Assembly: GCF_000877395.1 (NCBI RefSeq)
Contig: NZ_JYFE01000037.1
Span: forward strand, 1-64,000
DNA: 64,000 bases
Reading direction: 5' to 3'
Source: Jannaschia aquimarina
Lineage (GTDB): Bacteria; Pseudomonadota; Alphaproteobacteria; Rhodobacterales; Rhodobacteraceae
The notes beneath the pieces are model-generated. The model saw only the letters and a program-made list of their open reading frames with translations. It was not told where the DNA came from and made no database searches. This document shows, one piece after another, positions 52,467 through 61,099 of the stretch. Numbering within the stretch: position 1 is the stretch's first letter; each line of letters begins with the position of its first letter. The translations under genes were made by a program, and so were the position numbers.

Positions 52467-53426
52467 ATGAAAGCATTTCTACTCGCTTCCGCAGCGGCTC
52501 TGACCGCCAGTGCAGCCTGGGCGGATTATCCGGAACGTCCTGTCCGGCTGATCGTCGGGTTCTCGGCGGGCGGCGGCACAGACACGTCCGCGCGCGGCTT
52601 CGGCTCTTTCGTCGCGTCGGCACCCACGATGAACGAGATGCCGATGGTGGTGGTCAACCAGCCGGGCGGTTCCGGCCTTCAGGCGGCCCAGACCGTCGCC
52701 GATGCCGATCCCGACGGCTACACGCTCTATATCATCAACAACGGCACGATGTCGGCGACGGCGCTTTCGACCCCCGAAGCCGGGTTCGACCCGCGCGAAA
52801 GCCTGACCAATCTCGGCTGCGTGACCCAGCTCGTCACCGGGTTGCAGGTCCCGGCCGGTCACCCCGCCACGACCGCCGCCGAATGGGTCGAAGCGGTCAA
52901 ATCGTCGGGTGAGACGGTGCGCTGGTCGACCTCGGGCGCGGCCACCATGCATGCTATCGTCGGCCACCTCTTCATGGACGCCAACGAGATCTCCCATCAG
53001 GTCGTGCCGTTCCGCGGCGGATCGAATGCGCGCAACGCGCTGGTGGCCGGGGACGTGGCGGCCAGCTTCAATGGCAACCAGCTCGTCGACGGGTTCGAGG
53101 ATTCTATCAAGGTTCTCGGCGTACCCTCGGCCGAGCGCGACCCGGCCAACGAGGACGTTCCGACATTCGCGGAACAGGGGCTCGAAGGCCTGAACGTGAC
53201 TGGCCCGATGTGCGTCTACGGCCCGACTGGCCTGCCAGAGGAAGTGGTGGCCGATGTCTCGGCGGCCATTCAGGCCGTCACCGAGATGGAAGGCTTCGGC
53301 CGCTTCATGGGACGCTCCGGTCTGGCTTCGATGCACCTCACCCCGGAAGAGGGCGCCGCCAACCTGTCGCAACTCTACGAGACGTTCGGTCCGGTGGTGG
53401 AGCAGATCTCCGCCGCTCAGAACTGA
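52467..53426 (+). CDS. tctC: TTT transporter periplasmic binding protein TctC (second system)
   Basis: This is a 319-residue Bug-family binding protein with signal MKAFLLASAAALTASAAWA and mature start DYPERPVRLIVGFSAGGGTD. Conserved segments include VVNQPGGSGLQAA, RWSTSGAATMHAI and VPFRGGSNARNALVAGDVAA. GGGAGGAT stands just upstream of the ATG. A strong hairpin follows the stop before tctB. It is not similar enough to the first TctC in its pocket segments to predict the same ligand. Confidence 0.93.
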   Translation: MKAFLLASAAALTASAAWADYPERPVRLIVGFSAGGGTDTSARGFGSFVASAPTMNEMPMVVVNQPGGSGLQAAQTVADADPDGYTLYIINNGTMSATALSTPEAGFDPRESLTNLGCVTQLVTGLQVPAGHPATTAAEWVEAVKSSGETVRWSTSGAATMHAIVGHLFMDANEISHQVVPFRGGSNARNALVAGDVAASFNGNQLVDGFEDSIKVLGVPSAERDPANEDVPTFAEQGLEGLNVTGPMCVYGPTGLPEEVVADVSAAIQAVTEMEGFGRFMGRSGLASMHLTPEEGAANLSQLYETFGPVVEQISAAQN

Positions 53427-53460
53427 TCCGGTCCTCCCCCGGATCACCGATCGAACGGAT

Positions 53461-53488
53461 GGGGGACGCGGCAGAGACCGCGTCCCCC
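53461..53488 (+). terminator. 11-bp hairpin between tctC and tctB
   Basis: GGGGGACGCGG (53461-53471) pairs perfectly with CCGCGTCCCCC (53478-53488) around the loop CAGAGA. It lies 35 bases after the TctC stop and 17 bases before tctB. No T-tract follows, so a stabilising or partial-termination role in lowering permease expression is inferred. Confidence 0.65.
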
Positions 53489-53505
53489 GCTCACGAGTTG
53501 ACCTC

Positions 53506-54024
53506 ATGACCCTTCACCCAAGAACACGACTCGATCTCGGCGTCGCCGCCGCGGTGATCCTGATCGGCCTCGTCTTCGCCGTCGAAGCCTGGCGGATCGA
53601 CCCCCGGTCCTACGAGGCCGTCGGCCCGCGCTTCGTCCCCGTCCTTCTTGCGGCCACGATGATCGGCCTGGGTCTGCTGGTCGCGCTCGGCGCGATGCTG
53701 CGCAACCCATCCGCGCAACCGCTCCGGGAAGAGGGCGATCTGGGTTTTGAGGGCAGCGACCTCAAGCGGGTCATGGCCGTCATCGGCGCGGGCGCGGCCT
53801 ACACGTTCTGCTTCTGGGCTTTCGGATACATGGCCGCGACGGCGCTCGGGATGCTTCTCGCGCTGCTGGCATTCGGCGTCCGGTCGCCTCTGGCACTGAT
53901 CCTTCTGCCGATCTTTGCGGCGATCGCCTATCAGGCGCTCTTCATGGGTCTGATGGGCTTGCTCGATCCGCGGGGCGCGCTTCTTGACCTGCGATGGCTG
54001 TCCGAGCCGGTGACGCCACAATGA
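53506..54024 (+). CDS. tctB: TTT transporter small membrane subunit TctB (second system)
   Basis: This is a 172-residue protein with four hydrophobic segments (about residues 8-26, 43-63, 86-106 and 112-146). SYEAVGPRFVPVLLAATMI is the TctB family pattern. It overlaps tctA by four bases (ATGA). A longer reading would cross the hairpin and the tctC end and is rejected. Confidence 0.88.
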   Translation: MTLHPRTRLDLGVAAAVILIGLVFAVEAWRIDPRSYEAVGPRFVPVLLAATMIGLGLLVALGAMLRNPSAQPLREEGDLGFEGSDLKRVMAVIGAGAAYTFCFWAFGYMAATALGMLLALLAFGVRSPLALILLPIFAAIAYQALFMGLMGLLDPRGALLDLRWLSEPVTPQ

Positions 54025-55571
54025 GCGCGTTTCAGGATCTCATCGGCGGCTTCGGCATGCTGTTCGGCGACCCGCAAGCCGTCGGCTTCACGATCCTCGC
54101 GGCATTTGTAGGGATCGTCTTCGGCGCGCTTCCGGGGCTGACCGCCAGCGCCGCGATCGCGATGCTGCTGCCGCTCAGCTTTTACCTGGGGCCGCTTCCC
54201 GCGCTGGCCTTCCTCTATGTGATCGGCAAGTCCGGGCGCTATGGCGGCTCGATCGCCGCTATCCTCTTCAACACGCCGGGCACCGCGGCTTCAGCCGCCA
54301 CCATGCAGGACGGCCACCCGATGGCAAAAAGGGGCCAGCCGAACCGCGCCCTGCGGACGGCCACTTTGGCCAGCGTTTTCGGAGACTACGTGGGCGAGAT
54401 CATCCTAATATTCGGCGCCGTGTGGATCGCGCAATATACTCGGACGTTCGGGCCGACCGAGTATTTCGCGATCTACCTCATGGCCTTCGTGGTAATCGGA
54501 TCGGTCGTCGGCAAGTCCATCCTCAAGGGCCTGCTGTCGACGGTTCTCGGCGCCATGGTCGCGTTGATCGGGGTGGACATCATCACGAACACACCCCGGC
54601 TGACCTTCGGCACGCAGGACCTGCGCGACGGCATGTCCCTCGTCCCCTTGCTGATCGGGGTCTTCGTGATCTCCGAGATCATCATCCAGGCCGAGCGCAT
54701 GGCGAAGCAGGTAGCGGTCGATGCCGGCATCGCGGACGAACACGTGGAGGACCGGCTGACCTTCGCGGAAGTGCGCGGCCTGATCCCCCTGTTGTTCCGA
54801 TCGTCCTTGATGGGGTCGGTCATCGGCATGATGCCGGGCCTCGGCTCTTCGGTGGCCTGCTTCGTGGCCTATGGCGAGGAGAAGCGGCGCGCCGCCAACC
54901 GCGAGGAGTGGGGCACCGGAGTGATCGAAGGCATCGCCGCCCCCGAATCCGCCAACAACGCGGTTTCGGGCCCGTCGATGATCCCGCTTCTGACGCTTGG
55001 GGTGCCCGGGTCGACTGTCGCGGCGGTGCTGATCGGGGTCTTTCTGATCCACGGCATTCAGGTCGGCCCGCTGCTCTTCTCCGAGACGAACATGATCATC
55101 ACCGATGCGGGCGACTTCTTCTCGTCACGCGAACTGGTCTTCGCGCTCTTCGCGGCCGGTCTGTTGGGGATCGCCGCCTATGGCCTGATGGGGTTCTGGG
55201 GCGGGCCGCTGATCGGAAAGACGATCGCCCGGATCCCGCCCCGCTTTCTCTATCCGTTCATCTTCCTCACATCCGTGGCCGCCGCCTACTCGGCGCGGGC
55301 CTCCATCCTGGACGTCGCGATTGCGCTGGTCTTCGGCGTGGTCGGCTACCTGATGCGTCGCACGGGATTTGCTCCGGCGGCCTTCGTGATCGCCTTCGTC
55401 CTCGCCCGACCGATGGAAGAGGCGTTCCGGCAGGCGCTGCTGCTCAGTGACGATGGCGTCCTGATCTTCCTGCGCGAGCCCGTCGCCGGAGGCTTCCTGC
55501 TCGTCGGGCTGCTGGTCCTGATCCTTCGCGCGATCGGGACGAACCGCGCCGCGCGGCGGGCGGCGGCATGA
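54021..55571 (+). CDS. tctA: TTT transporter large permease TctA (second system)
   Basis: This 516-residue permease has about 12 helices. Signatures are GALPGLTASAAIAMLLPLSF and the second-half motif GMMPGLGSSVACFVAYGEEK, plus AAPESANNAVSGPSMIPLLT. It forms the translocation channel with TctB for the ligand delivered by TctC. It overlaps tctB before it and the CoA-transferase gene after it by four bases each. Confidence 0.95.
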   Translation: MSAFQDLIGGFGMLFGDPQAVGFTILAAFVGIVFGALPGLTASAAIAMLLPLSFYLGPLPALAFLYVIGKSGRYGGSIAAILFNTPGTAASAATMQDGHPMAKRGQPNRALRTATLASVFGDYVGEIILIFGAVWIAQYTRTFGPTEYFAIYLMAFVVIGSVVGKSILKGLLSTVLGAMVALIGVDIITNTPRLTFGTQDLRDGMSLVPLLIGVFVISEIIIQAERMAKQVAVDAGIADEHVEDRLTFAEVRGLIPLLFRSSLMGSVIGMMPGLGSSVACFVAYGEEKRRAANREEWGTGVIEGIAAPESANNAVSGPSMIPLLTLGVPGSTVAAVLIGVFLIHGIQVGPLLFSETNMIITDAGDFFSSRELVFALFAAGLLGIAAYGLMGFWGGPLIGKTIARIPPRFLYPFIFLTSVAAAYSARASILDVAIALVFGVVGYLMRRTGFAPAAFVIAFVLARPMEEAFRQALLLSDDGVLIFLREPVAGGFLLVGLLVLILRAIGTNRAARRAAA

Positions 55572-56725
55572 CGGAGGGGCCGCTGACGGGCCTTCGGGTC
55601 GTCGACTTCACCCATGTCCTGGCCGGGCCCGCCTGCGGCTACATGCTGGGTCTGCTCGGTGCAGACGTCATCAAGGTCGAAGGCCCGAACGGCGATGCTA
55701 TGCGCTGGCGGGGCGGGACCGATGCCGATGCGGCGAAGGCGGGCCGGTCCACGGCCTGGCTGACACAGGCGGCGGGCAAGCGCAGCATCGTGCTCGACCT
55801 CGAGACGGAGTTCGGCCGGGATGCCATGATGCGCCTGCTGGAGCGCGCCGATATCCTCGTCGAGAACCACCTGCCGGAAACGCTCCGCCATCTGGGGCTC
55901 GACGATCTGACCAAACGATTCCCGCGGCTCATCCATTGCGCGATGACCGGCTACGGACGAGGCGGAGACCTGCAGGACGCACCGGCCTACGACGTCAACA
56001 TCCAGGCTGCGAGCGGCCTCATGTCGCTGACGGGGACCGAAGCCACCGGCCCCCTACGCGCCGGGGCCCCGGTGATGGATTACGCGACGGCGCTCGCGGC
56101 GGGCTTTGCGATCTGCGCGGCCCTTTACCGGCGGGAACGGACGGGAGAAGGCGGCCTTGTCGACGTCTCGATGTTCGAGACCGGGCTAACCCTCATGGCA
56201 TCATCCGTGGCGGACATGACGGCTACCGGGCGTGTGCCCCGCGCCCGCGGGAACGCGGCAAATTCGCGGTCGCCCTCGGCAGGGACGTTCCCCTGCCGCG
56301 AAGGCCTCCTGTCGCTCGGCGTCAACGAAGAGCACCAGTTCGATGCGTTGGCGCGCGCTCTTGGCCGGGATGACTGGCTGGCCGATCCCCGCTTCGCCAC
56401 CCGCGCGGCACGAGGACAGAATGGAGCTGCGCTGGAACAGGCCCTGCTCGCCGCGCTCTCGGAGCGCGACGCCACGGACTGGGAGAGCATTCTGCGCGCA
56501 GCCGGCGTCCCTGCGGCCGAACTGCGTGGTCTCGACGCGGCGCTCGCCCTGCCTCAGGTCGACGCGCGCGGATTTCTCGCGGATATCGGCGGTGTCCATG
56601 TCCCCACGCTCCCTTTCCGCATCGGCGAGCACGCCCCGCGACCGTCGGGACCACCTCGCGAACTGGGCGTCGATACGGATGAGATCCTTGCGGAACTGGG
56701 CCTCGTGCAGAAGGCCCGAACCTGA
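55568..56725 (+). CDS. CaiB/BaiF family CoA-transferase
   Basis: This 385-residue class III CoA-transferase has the N-terminal LTGLRVVDFTHVLAGPACGY with LLGADVIKVEGPNGD. The catalytic Asp is in APVMDYATALAAGFAICAAL. The enzyme moves CoA between carboxylic acids. Its ATG overlaps the tctA stop, so the imported carboxylate is probably its acceptor and enters metabolism as a CoA thioester. Confidence 0.9.
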   Translation: MTEGPLTGLRVVDFTHVLAGPACGYMLGLLGADVIKVEGPNGDAMRWRGGTDADAAKAGRSTAWLTQAAGKRSIVLDLETEFGRDAMMRLLERADILVENHLPETLRHLGLDDLTKRFPRLIHCAMTGYGRGGDLQDAPAYDVNIQAASGLMSLTGTEATGPLRAGAPVMDYATALAAGFAICAALYRRERTGEGGLVDVSMFETGLTLMASSVADMTATGRVPRARGNAANSRSPSAGTFPCREGLLSLGVNEEHQFDALARALGRDDWLADPRFATRAARGQNGAALEQALLAALSERDATDWESILRAAGVPAAELRGLDAALALPQVDARGFLADIGGVHVPTLPFRIGEHAPRPSGPPRELGVDTDEILAELGLVQKART

Positions 56726-56731
56726 CGCGGA

Positions 56732-57829
56732 TCACGCCGTCACGTCGTGATCGTAGAGCCAGTCATATCGCTTCAGCATCGCACCGGGCGCGACGCCCGC
56801 AACGAGACGCAGGACCAGATGCGCCAGGGTCTTGCGTGGTCCACTCAAGTGGTAGTTCGCCGCATTCGCCCGCGCTGCCATCAGCGCCCGCTCTACTCTC
56901 GGACGACGCGCAGCCTCCCACGCGGTCGGATCGTCAAGCGCGTGCGCCAACGTCCACGCATCCTCCAGCGCGAGATTGGCGCCCTGCGCCAGAAACGGCA
57001 GGGTCGGATGAGCCGCATCCCCGATCAGGGTGACGCCGTTCCGGTGCCAGGCCGGCACGGCCCCGTGATCCATCAGCCCCCAGAGATGGACCGTCTCGAC
57101 CCGGGCGAGCAGCTCTCTGATAAAGGGGGCGTAACCGTCAAACGCCGCTCTCAGATTGGCTGGATCGTCGCGCTGTGACCAGCCTTCGGCGACCCAATCC
57201 GAGCGTTCCTCGACCGCGACGATGTTTAGGAGACGCCCCTCCCTGAGCGGATAGAGCACGAGATGGCGGCCGGGCCCTACATGGACCTGTGCCTCAAGGG
57301 GCCAGTCGTCGGGCGCCGGAACCAGCGTGCGCCACGCGACCTGACCCGTAAAGCGGCTGAAGTGATCCGGCGCCACGAAGCGGCGGGCAGCACCGCGGGC
57401 GCCATCCGCGCCGACCAGATGGTCGAACGCCATTTCGCGCCCGTCCGCGATCAGCCTTCCGGCATCCACACGATCCACATGGCACCCGAGCAGGATCTCG
57501 ACACCTTCCGCCCGTGCCGTGCGTTCCAGTTCAGCGATCAGATCGGCCCGATGGATGAACCGGAACCCGGGTCCCAGTGGCATGCGGATCAGGGATCTGC
57601 CGCTCGGACCGTCGATCAGGTGCACCGCCCTGCTCTCAAGCGCGGGAGGAGCGGCCCCGAGCGCGTCGAGGACGCGCCCACCATTCGGTGCGATCTGAAG
57701 GCCCGCGCCGACCTCCGTCAGGGCAGACGCCTGCTCCAGTAGGGTGACCCTGCGCCCGGTTTGGGCGAGCGCCGCAGCGCAGGCGAGGCCCGCGACCCCG
57801 CCACCAAGAACGCAGACCGGATCAGTCGT
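56732..57829 (-). CDS. FAD-dependent monooxygenase, hydroxybenzoate-hydroxylase type, probable ACG start
   Basis: This 365-residue class A flavin monooxygenase has GGGVAGLACAAALAQTGRRV (dinucleotide site), GAGLQIAPNGGRVLDAL, the FAD/NADPH-binding LVGADGARGAAR, and GDAAHPTLPFLAQGANLALE. The first ATG/GTG/TTG in frame is GTG at 57625, after the essential GxGxxG, so that start would give a dead protein. Upstream no standard start exists. ACG at 57829 would give TTDPVCVLGGG, and it overlaps the dksA stop exactly where ATGACTGA would be expected. Substrate is unknown; a hydroxylated aromatic is usual for the family. Confidence 0.78.
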   Translation of the reverse strand, partial: TTDPVCVLGGGVAGLACAAALAQTGRRVTLLEQASALTEVGAGLQIAPNGGRVLDALGAAPPALESRAVHLIDGPSGRSLIRMPLGPGFRFIHRADLIAELERTARAEGVEILLGCHVDRVDAGRLIADGREMAFDHLVGADGARGAARRFVAPDHFSRFTGQVAWRTLVPAPDDWPLEAQVHVGPGRHLVLYPLREGRLLNIVAVEERSDWVAEGWSQRDDPANLRAAFDGYAPFIRELLARVETVHLWGLMDHGAVPAWHRNGVTLIGDAAHPTLPFLAQGANLALEDAWTLAHALDDPTAWEAARRPRVERALMAARANAANYHLSGPRKTLAHLVLRLVAGVAPGAMLKRYDWLYDHDVTA

Positions 57830-58244
57830 CGCGATGGACGCGCTCTCGCCGTTCGTGTTTCTCCTGCGCCTCCAGCGACATGGTCGCGATCGGGCGGGCG
57901 TCGAGCCGCTTGAGGCTGATCGGGTCGCCGGTCACCTCGCAATATCCGTATTCGCCTTCCTCGATCCGCCGCAGGGCCGAATCGATCTTGGCGATCAGCT
58001 TGCGCTGACGGTCGCGGGTCCGGAGCTCCAGCGCGCGGTCGGTCTCCTCCGAGGCGCGGTCGGCGATATCCGGGATATTGCGGGCCGCATCCTGCAATCC
58101 CTCGATCGTCGTGGCGGTCTCGTCCAGCAGGTCCGCTTTCCAGGCCAGCAGCTTGCGGCGGAAGTACTCGATCTGCCGCTCGTTCATGAACGGCTCATCC
58201 TCAGCGGGCGTGTAGTCGTTCGGAAGGAATGTTTCGGCTTTCAT
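57822..58244 (-). CDS. dksA: DksA/TraR family transcription factor lacking the zinc cysteines
   Basis: This 140-residue DksA binds the RNA polymerase secondary channel and, with ppGpp, adjusts rRNA and stress-gene transcription. The coiled-coil carries NIPDIADRASEETDRALELR with the tip aspartates. The finger region is EYGYCEVTGDPISLKRLDAR, with one cysteine instead of four, a known feature of Rhodobacteraceae DksA. Start is the MKAETFLP methionine. Its last bases overlap the flavin monooxygenase gene by eight. Confidence 0.93.
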   Translation of the reverse strand: MKAETFLPNDYTPAEDEPFMNERQIEYFRRKLLAWKADLLDETATTIEGLQDAARNIPDIADRASEETDRALELRTRDRQRKLIAKIDSALRRIEEGEYGYCEVTGDPISLKRLDARPIATMSLEAQEKHERRERVHRDD

Positions 58245-58474
58245 GTCTGCTCCCTCGTCCGGCCGCCGTTGCAGGTTAAGGCACATGTTCGATGGCGACC
58301 GGTTCCCCATGGCGCGCGCTTACACCACGTCAGGACCCTTGTCACGATATGCGATGCCGCACTTGCGAAAGCGTGACACGCCTGCCCGGCAGGGTTTGGG
58401 CGGGTCCGTGGCCGGACCATGGCGGCTGCGGGTTCCCCATGCTAGCCGAACCCGAAACCATCCCGGAGGACCCG

Positions 58475-59314
58475 ATGCGCTTCGAAGGAACCGAGGATTA
58501 CGTCGCCACCGACGACCTCTCCGTTGCCGTGAACGCAGCGATCGCGCTGGAGCGGCCGCTTCTGGTCAAGGGCGAGCCCGGGACCGGCAAGACCGAACTC
58601 GCGCGTCAGGTGGCGGGCGCGCTGGGCCTGCAAATGATTGAATGGTCGGTGAAATCCACGACCCGCGCCCAGCAGGGCCTCTACGAATACGACGCCGTCA
58701 GCCGTCTGCGGGACAGTCAGTTGGGCGACGAGCGGGTGCACGACATCTCCAACTACATCCGCAAGGGCAAGCTGTGGCAGGCCTTCGAGGCGCCGGAACG
58801 GGCCGTCCTGCTGATCGACGAGATCGACAAGGCGGATATCGAGTTCCCGAACGATCTGCTCCAAGAGCTTGATAAGATGGAGTTTCACGTCTACGAGACT
58901 GGCGAGACGATCCGGGCCGGGCAGCGGCCGATCGTGATAATCACCTCCAACAACGAGAAGGAATTGCCCGATGCGTTCCTGCGGCGGTGCTTCTTTCACT
59001 ACATCCGGTTCCCCGATGCCGAGACGCTCGCGCGAATCGTGGAAGTGCATCATCCCGGCATCAAGAAGGACCTGCTGGCCGAGGCGCTGACGCGGTTCTA
59101 TGCGATCCGGGACCAGCAGGGGCTGAAGAAGAAGCCGTCCACGTCCGAGGTGCTGGACTGGCTGAAACTCCTTCTGTCAGAGGACCTTACGGCCAAGGAC
59201 CTGCGTGAGGACGCGGGGAATTCCCTGCCCCGGCTGCACGGCGCGCTGCTCAAGAACGAGCAGGACGTGGCGCTGTTCGAGCGGCTCGCCTTCCTGGCCC
59301 GACGGGGGCAGTGA
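58475..59314 (+). CDS. MoxR-family AAA+ ATPase (second copy)
   Basis: This is a 279-residue MoxR-type ATPase. Walker A is GEPGTGKTELARQ (about residues 33-45), Walker B is VLLIDEIDKAD, sensor 1 is VIITSNNEKELPD and the arginine finger lies in FLRRCFFHYI. The start MRFEGTEDY has GGAGG six bases upstream. In this lineage such genes often precede a VWA partner, but here a tRNA-Asp follows instead. The client protein is unknown. It shares only the core fold with the operon copy at 12.5 kb. Confidence 0.92.
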   Translation: MRFEGTEDYVATDDLSVAVNAAIALERPLLVKGEPGTGKTELARQVAGALGLQMIEWSVKSTTRAQQGLYEYDAVSRLRDSQLGDERVHDISNYIRKGKLWQAFEAPERAVLLIDEIDKADIEFPNDLLQELDKMEFHVYETGETIRAGQRPIVIITSNNEKELPDAFLRRCFFHYIRFPDAETLARIVEVHHPGIKKDLLAEALTRFYAIRDQQGLKKKPSTSEVLDWLKLLLSEDLTAKDLREDAGNSLPRLHGALLKNEQDVALFERLAFLARRGQ

Positions 59315-59361
59315 TCGGCGCTTGACGGCGCGGGTCGCTCTGGGTATCCGGCGATCCACGC

Positions 59362-59438
59362 GCGGTTGTAGCTCAGTTGGTTAGAGTACCGGCCTGTCAC
59401 GCCGGGGGTCGCGGGTTCGAGCCCCGTCAACCGCGCCA
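59362..59438 (+). tRNA. tRNA-Asp (GTC), copy 1
   Basis: This is a 77-base cloverleaf. The acceptor is GCGGTTG/CAACCGC, the anticodon loop CTGTCAC contains GTC, the T arm is GCGGGTTCGAGCCCCGT, and CCA is encoded. It is identical to the copy at 61686-61762, and the two bracket a 2.25-kb insert. Confidence 0.97.
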
Positions 59439-60103
59439 TTTCCTTCATATCTTTGGATTTTTCGCCCTGGCGGGACGATGGGATCGTGGCGTTAACCTGT
59501 GTGAGCGCGCCGCCGCCGAGAGGGCCGAAATCCACGAAAACGCTGTGCACCCCCTGTGCACCCCCCGTGCACCCTGCGTCTGCACATGGATGCACCGGAT
59601 CAGGCGTTAAGATCGGTTAAGATGCGCACCGAGCGGTAACGCATCGTTAACGCTCTGGCCGTCGCAACGCGAGTCATCTGACACGAGCGGGCGGCGCGCG
59701 GGCCGACCGGATCCAGACGGATGCAGGGCGCGCCATGCGGATCGGCCTCGCGCGGTTTCAGGTCGGCAGAGATCCGGCCTGCTCGACCGCCTCGGATCGC
59801 GCCGTGTCGATGCCGGGCAAGGCGCGTCGACGGACACCGGAACGGTTCGCGTCATGCTTTCCCGCCTGAGCCGTGCCAGCGCCGGGCCGGGGGACGGCGC
59901 CGCATCGTCGGGGCGAGGCGCTTGATCCCTCATCCCCGAAAAGCGGAGCCGCTTCGGGAAGACGTCGCAGGTGCGCCGGCCCACGGGCCGATCCGGCGCT
60001 GGCACGGCGGGCCCGCGGCCCTTGTCCCATGCCGGGGTCGGTGGTCGGGGCGCAGACCGATCAGAACCTTGGGTCGCGATGCCCCCTGACACTCATTGCC
60101 CCC
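59439..60103. other. Intergenic DNA without a recognisable gene
   Basis: No believable gene is seen in these 665 bases. It holds the phased GTGCA repeats (59545-59571), further degenerate TGCAC copies to 59595, and several GTTAA words (59606-59650). The remainder is GC-rich with open frames that show no protein character. Confidence 0.6.
59545..59571. repeat. Three GTGCA motifs at exact 11-bp spacing
   Basis: GTGCA occurs at 59545, 59556 and 59567, with C-rich spacers, followed by degenerate TGCA copies at 59581 and 59591 that break the phase. It is the same element, in the same orientation, as the array at 6519-6556 upstream of infA. It lies 107 bases downstream of tRNA-Asp copy 1. Confidence 0.6.
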
Positions 60104-61099
60104 TTACTTCGGAAGCTTGCAGACCGTTTGAGTGAGTTCTTTGATCAACGGATGATCCTGCCCGAGAAAATAGGCAACCGAAGTCAGAGTTGCGACGGAT
60201 CCGATGGAGACCGTAAGTTTCCAGGCCGCTTCCCCTGCCCCCTTCGCATAGGCGGAAAGAAAAGGACTGTCCGGTGCGCCCTTCGGAAGGAGTTCCGTTG
60301 CCCGGGCAGCCCCGTCTCGGTCCGCGAGTTCGGCGGTCAACCGCTCTACCTCGGCTTCGAGACGTGCGATCTCCGTTCGAAGTGCCGTCTCCCCTTCGGA
60401 GACGGCCGAGCCGAGCCGATCCAGGATCTCGGCGACGTCAAGCATCGACTGGAGAGCGGGCGGCAGACGGTTCCCATCGGTCGCTGGCACGTCCTTGAGA
60501 GCAAATCTGATTTGGTCGGCGGTTTGCCGGGCGGGAATCGCGTTGATGGCCGCGTGTTCAAGAAGGAACGCGATGTGGTGTTCAGCCGTACGGATCGGTG
60601 AGTGCGCCGGTTCGGCTTGGATGGATTCGGAGGCCTGAGTGTCAAACGAACGTTCGGCGAGCGGCTCCGGCCAGGGCGGTAGGGTGCTGAGATGGGCGAG
60701 GAGGGCTTCGAGGCGTTCTCTGTCGTCCGCAATCGCGGCGGCTTCGGCGATTGCCGGATCTTCGCAGGCGGGCGTGTCGGCGAACCTGATTGACCTCGCT
60801 TGCTCTGGATCCGCCGATCGTGCGGCAGAGATCCAGTTGGCGACCGGTCGAAGGTCCGAAACCCTCGATCCATTGATCCTCAATTCACGCAACGAGCCGA
60901 TACTGCCGATCGGGGAGATGTCTTCGACGTCAGTGCCCCTGAGAAAAAGGTGCTGAACGTTCCTGAGACCAGAGATCGGGGACAGATCGGTGACCGGCAC
61001 GTTCTTCAAAAGAAGATCCTGCAACGCCGTCATCCGAGCCACCGGCGAGATGTCGGTCACTTCGGTGTCGTCGAGCCCCAGACCACGCAGGTTCGTCAA
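60104..61099 (-). CDS. Leucine-rich-repeat membrane protein, C-terminal part after frameshift
   Basis: This 331-codon frame (first codon TTG) continues an LRR domain in the preceding frame. Residues 1-90 hold four more repeats of about 22 residues in the pattern LxxLxLxxTxVxDIxPV. A variable middle follows, then a coiled coil (about 235-262, EIARLEAEVERLTAELADRD) and a single hydrophobic helix near the end (293-313). The first codons, TNLRGLGLDD, fall mid-repeat, so this is not a true start. Base composition is less GC-rich than neighbours. Membrane anchoring with a cytoplasmic LRR recognition surface is inferred. Confidence 0.7.
   Translation of the reverse strand: MTNLRGLGLDDTEVTDISPVARMTALQDLLLKNVPVTDLSPISGLRNVQHLFLRGTDVEDISPIGSIGSLRELRINGSRVSDLRPVANWISAARSADPEQARSIRFADTPACEDPAIAEAAAIADDRERLEALLAHLSTLPPWPEPLAERSFDTQASESIQAEPAHSPIRTAEHHIAFLLEHAAINAIPARQTADQIRFALKDVPATDGNRLPPALQSMLDVAEILDRLGSAVSEGETALRTEIARLEAEVERLTAELADRDGAARATELLPKGAPDSPFLSAYAKGAGEAAWKLTVSIGSVATLTSVAYFLGQDHPLIKELTQTVCKLPK

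Noticed and set aside
59607-59620. TTAA-N6-TTAA, similar to a CtrA site
   Set aside because: The accepted CtrA spacing is seven bases. No gene start lies at a fitting distance.
59607-60092. 161-codon minus-strand frame between tRNA-Asp and the LRR gene
   Set aside because: It is Pro/Arg-rich with no motif and no ribosome-binding site, and it is mirrored by equally open frames in other phases.
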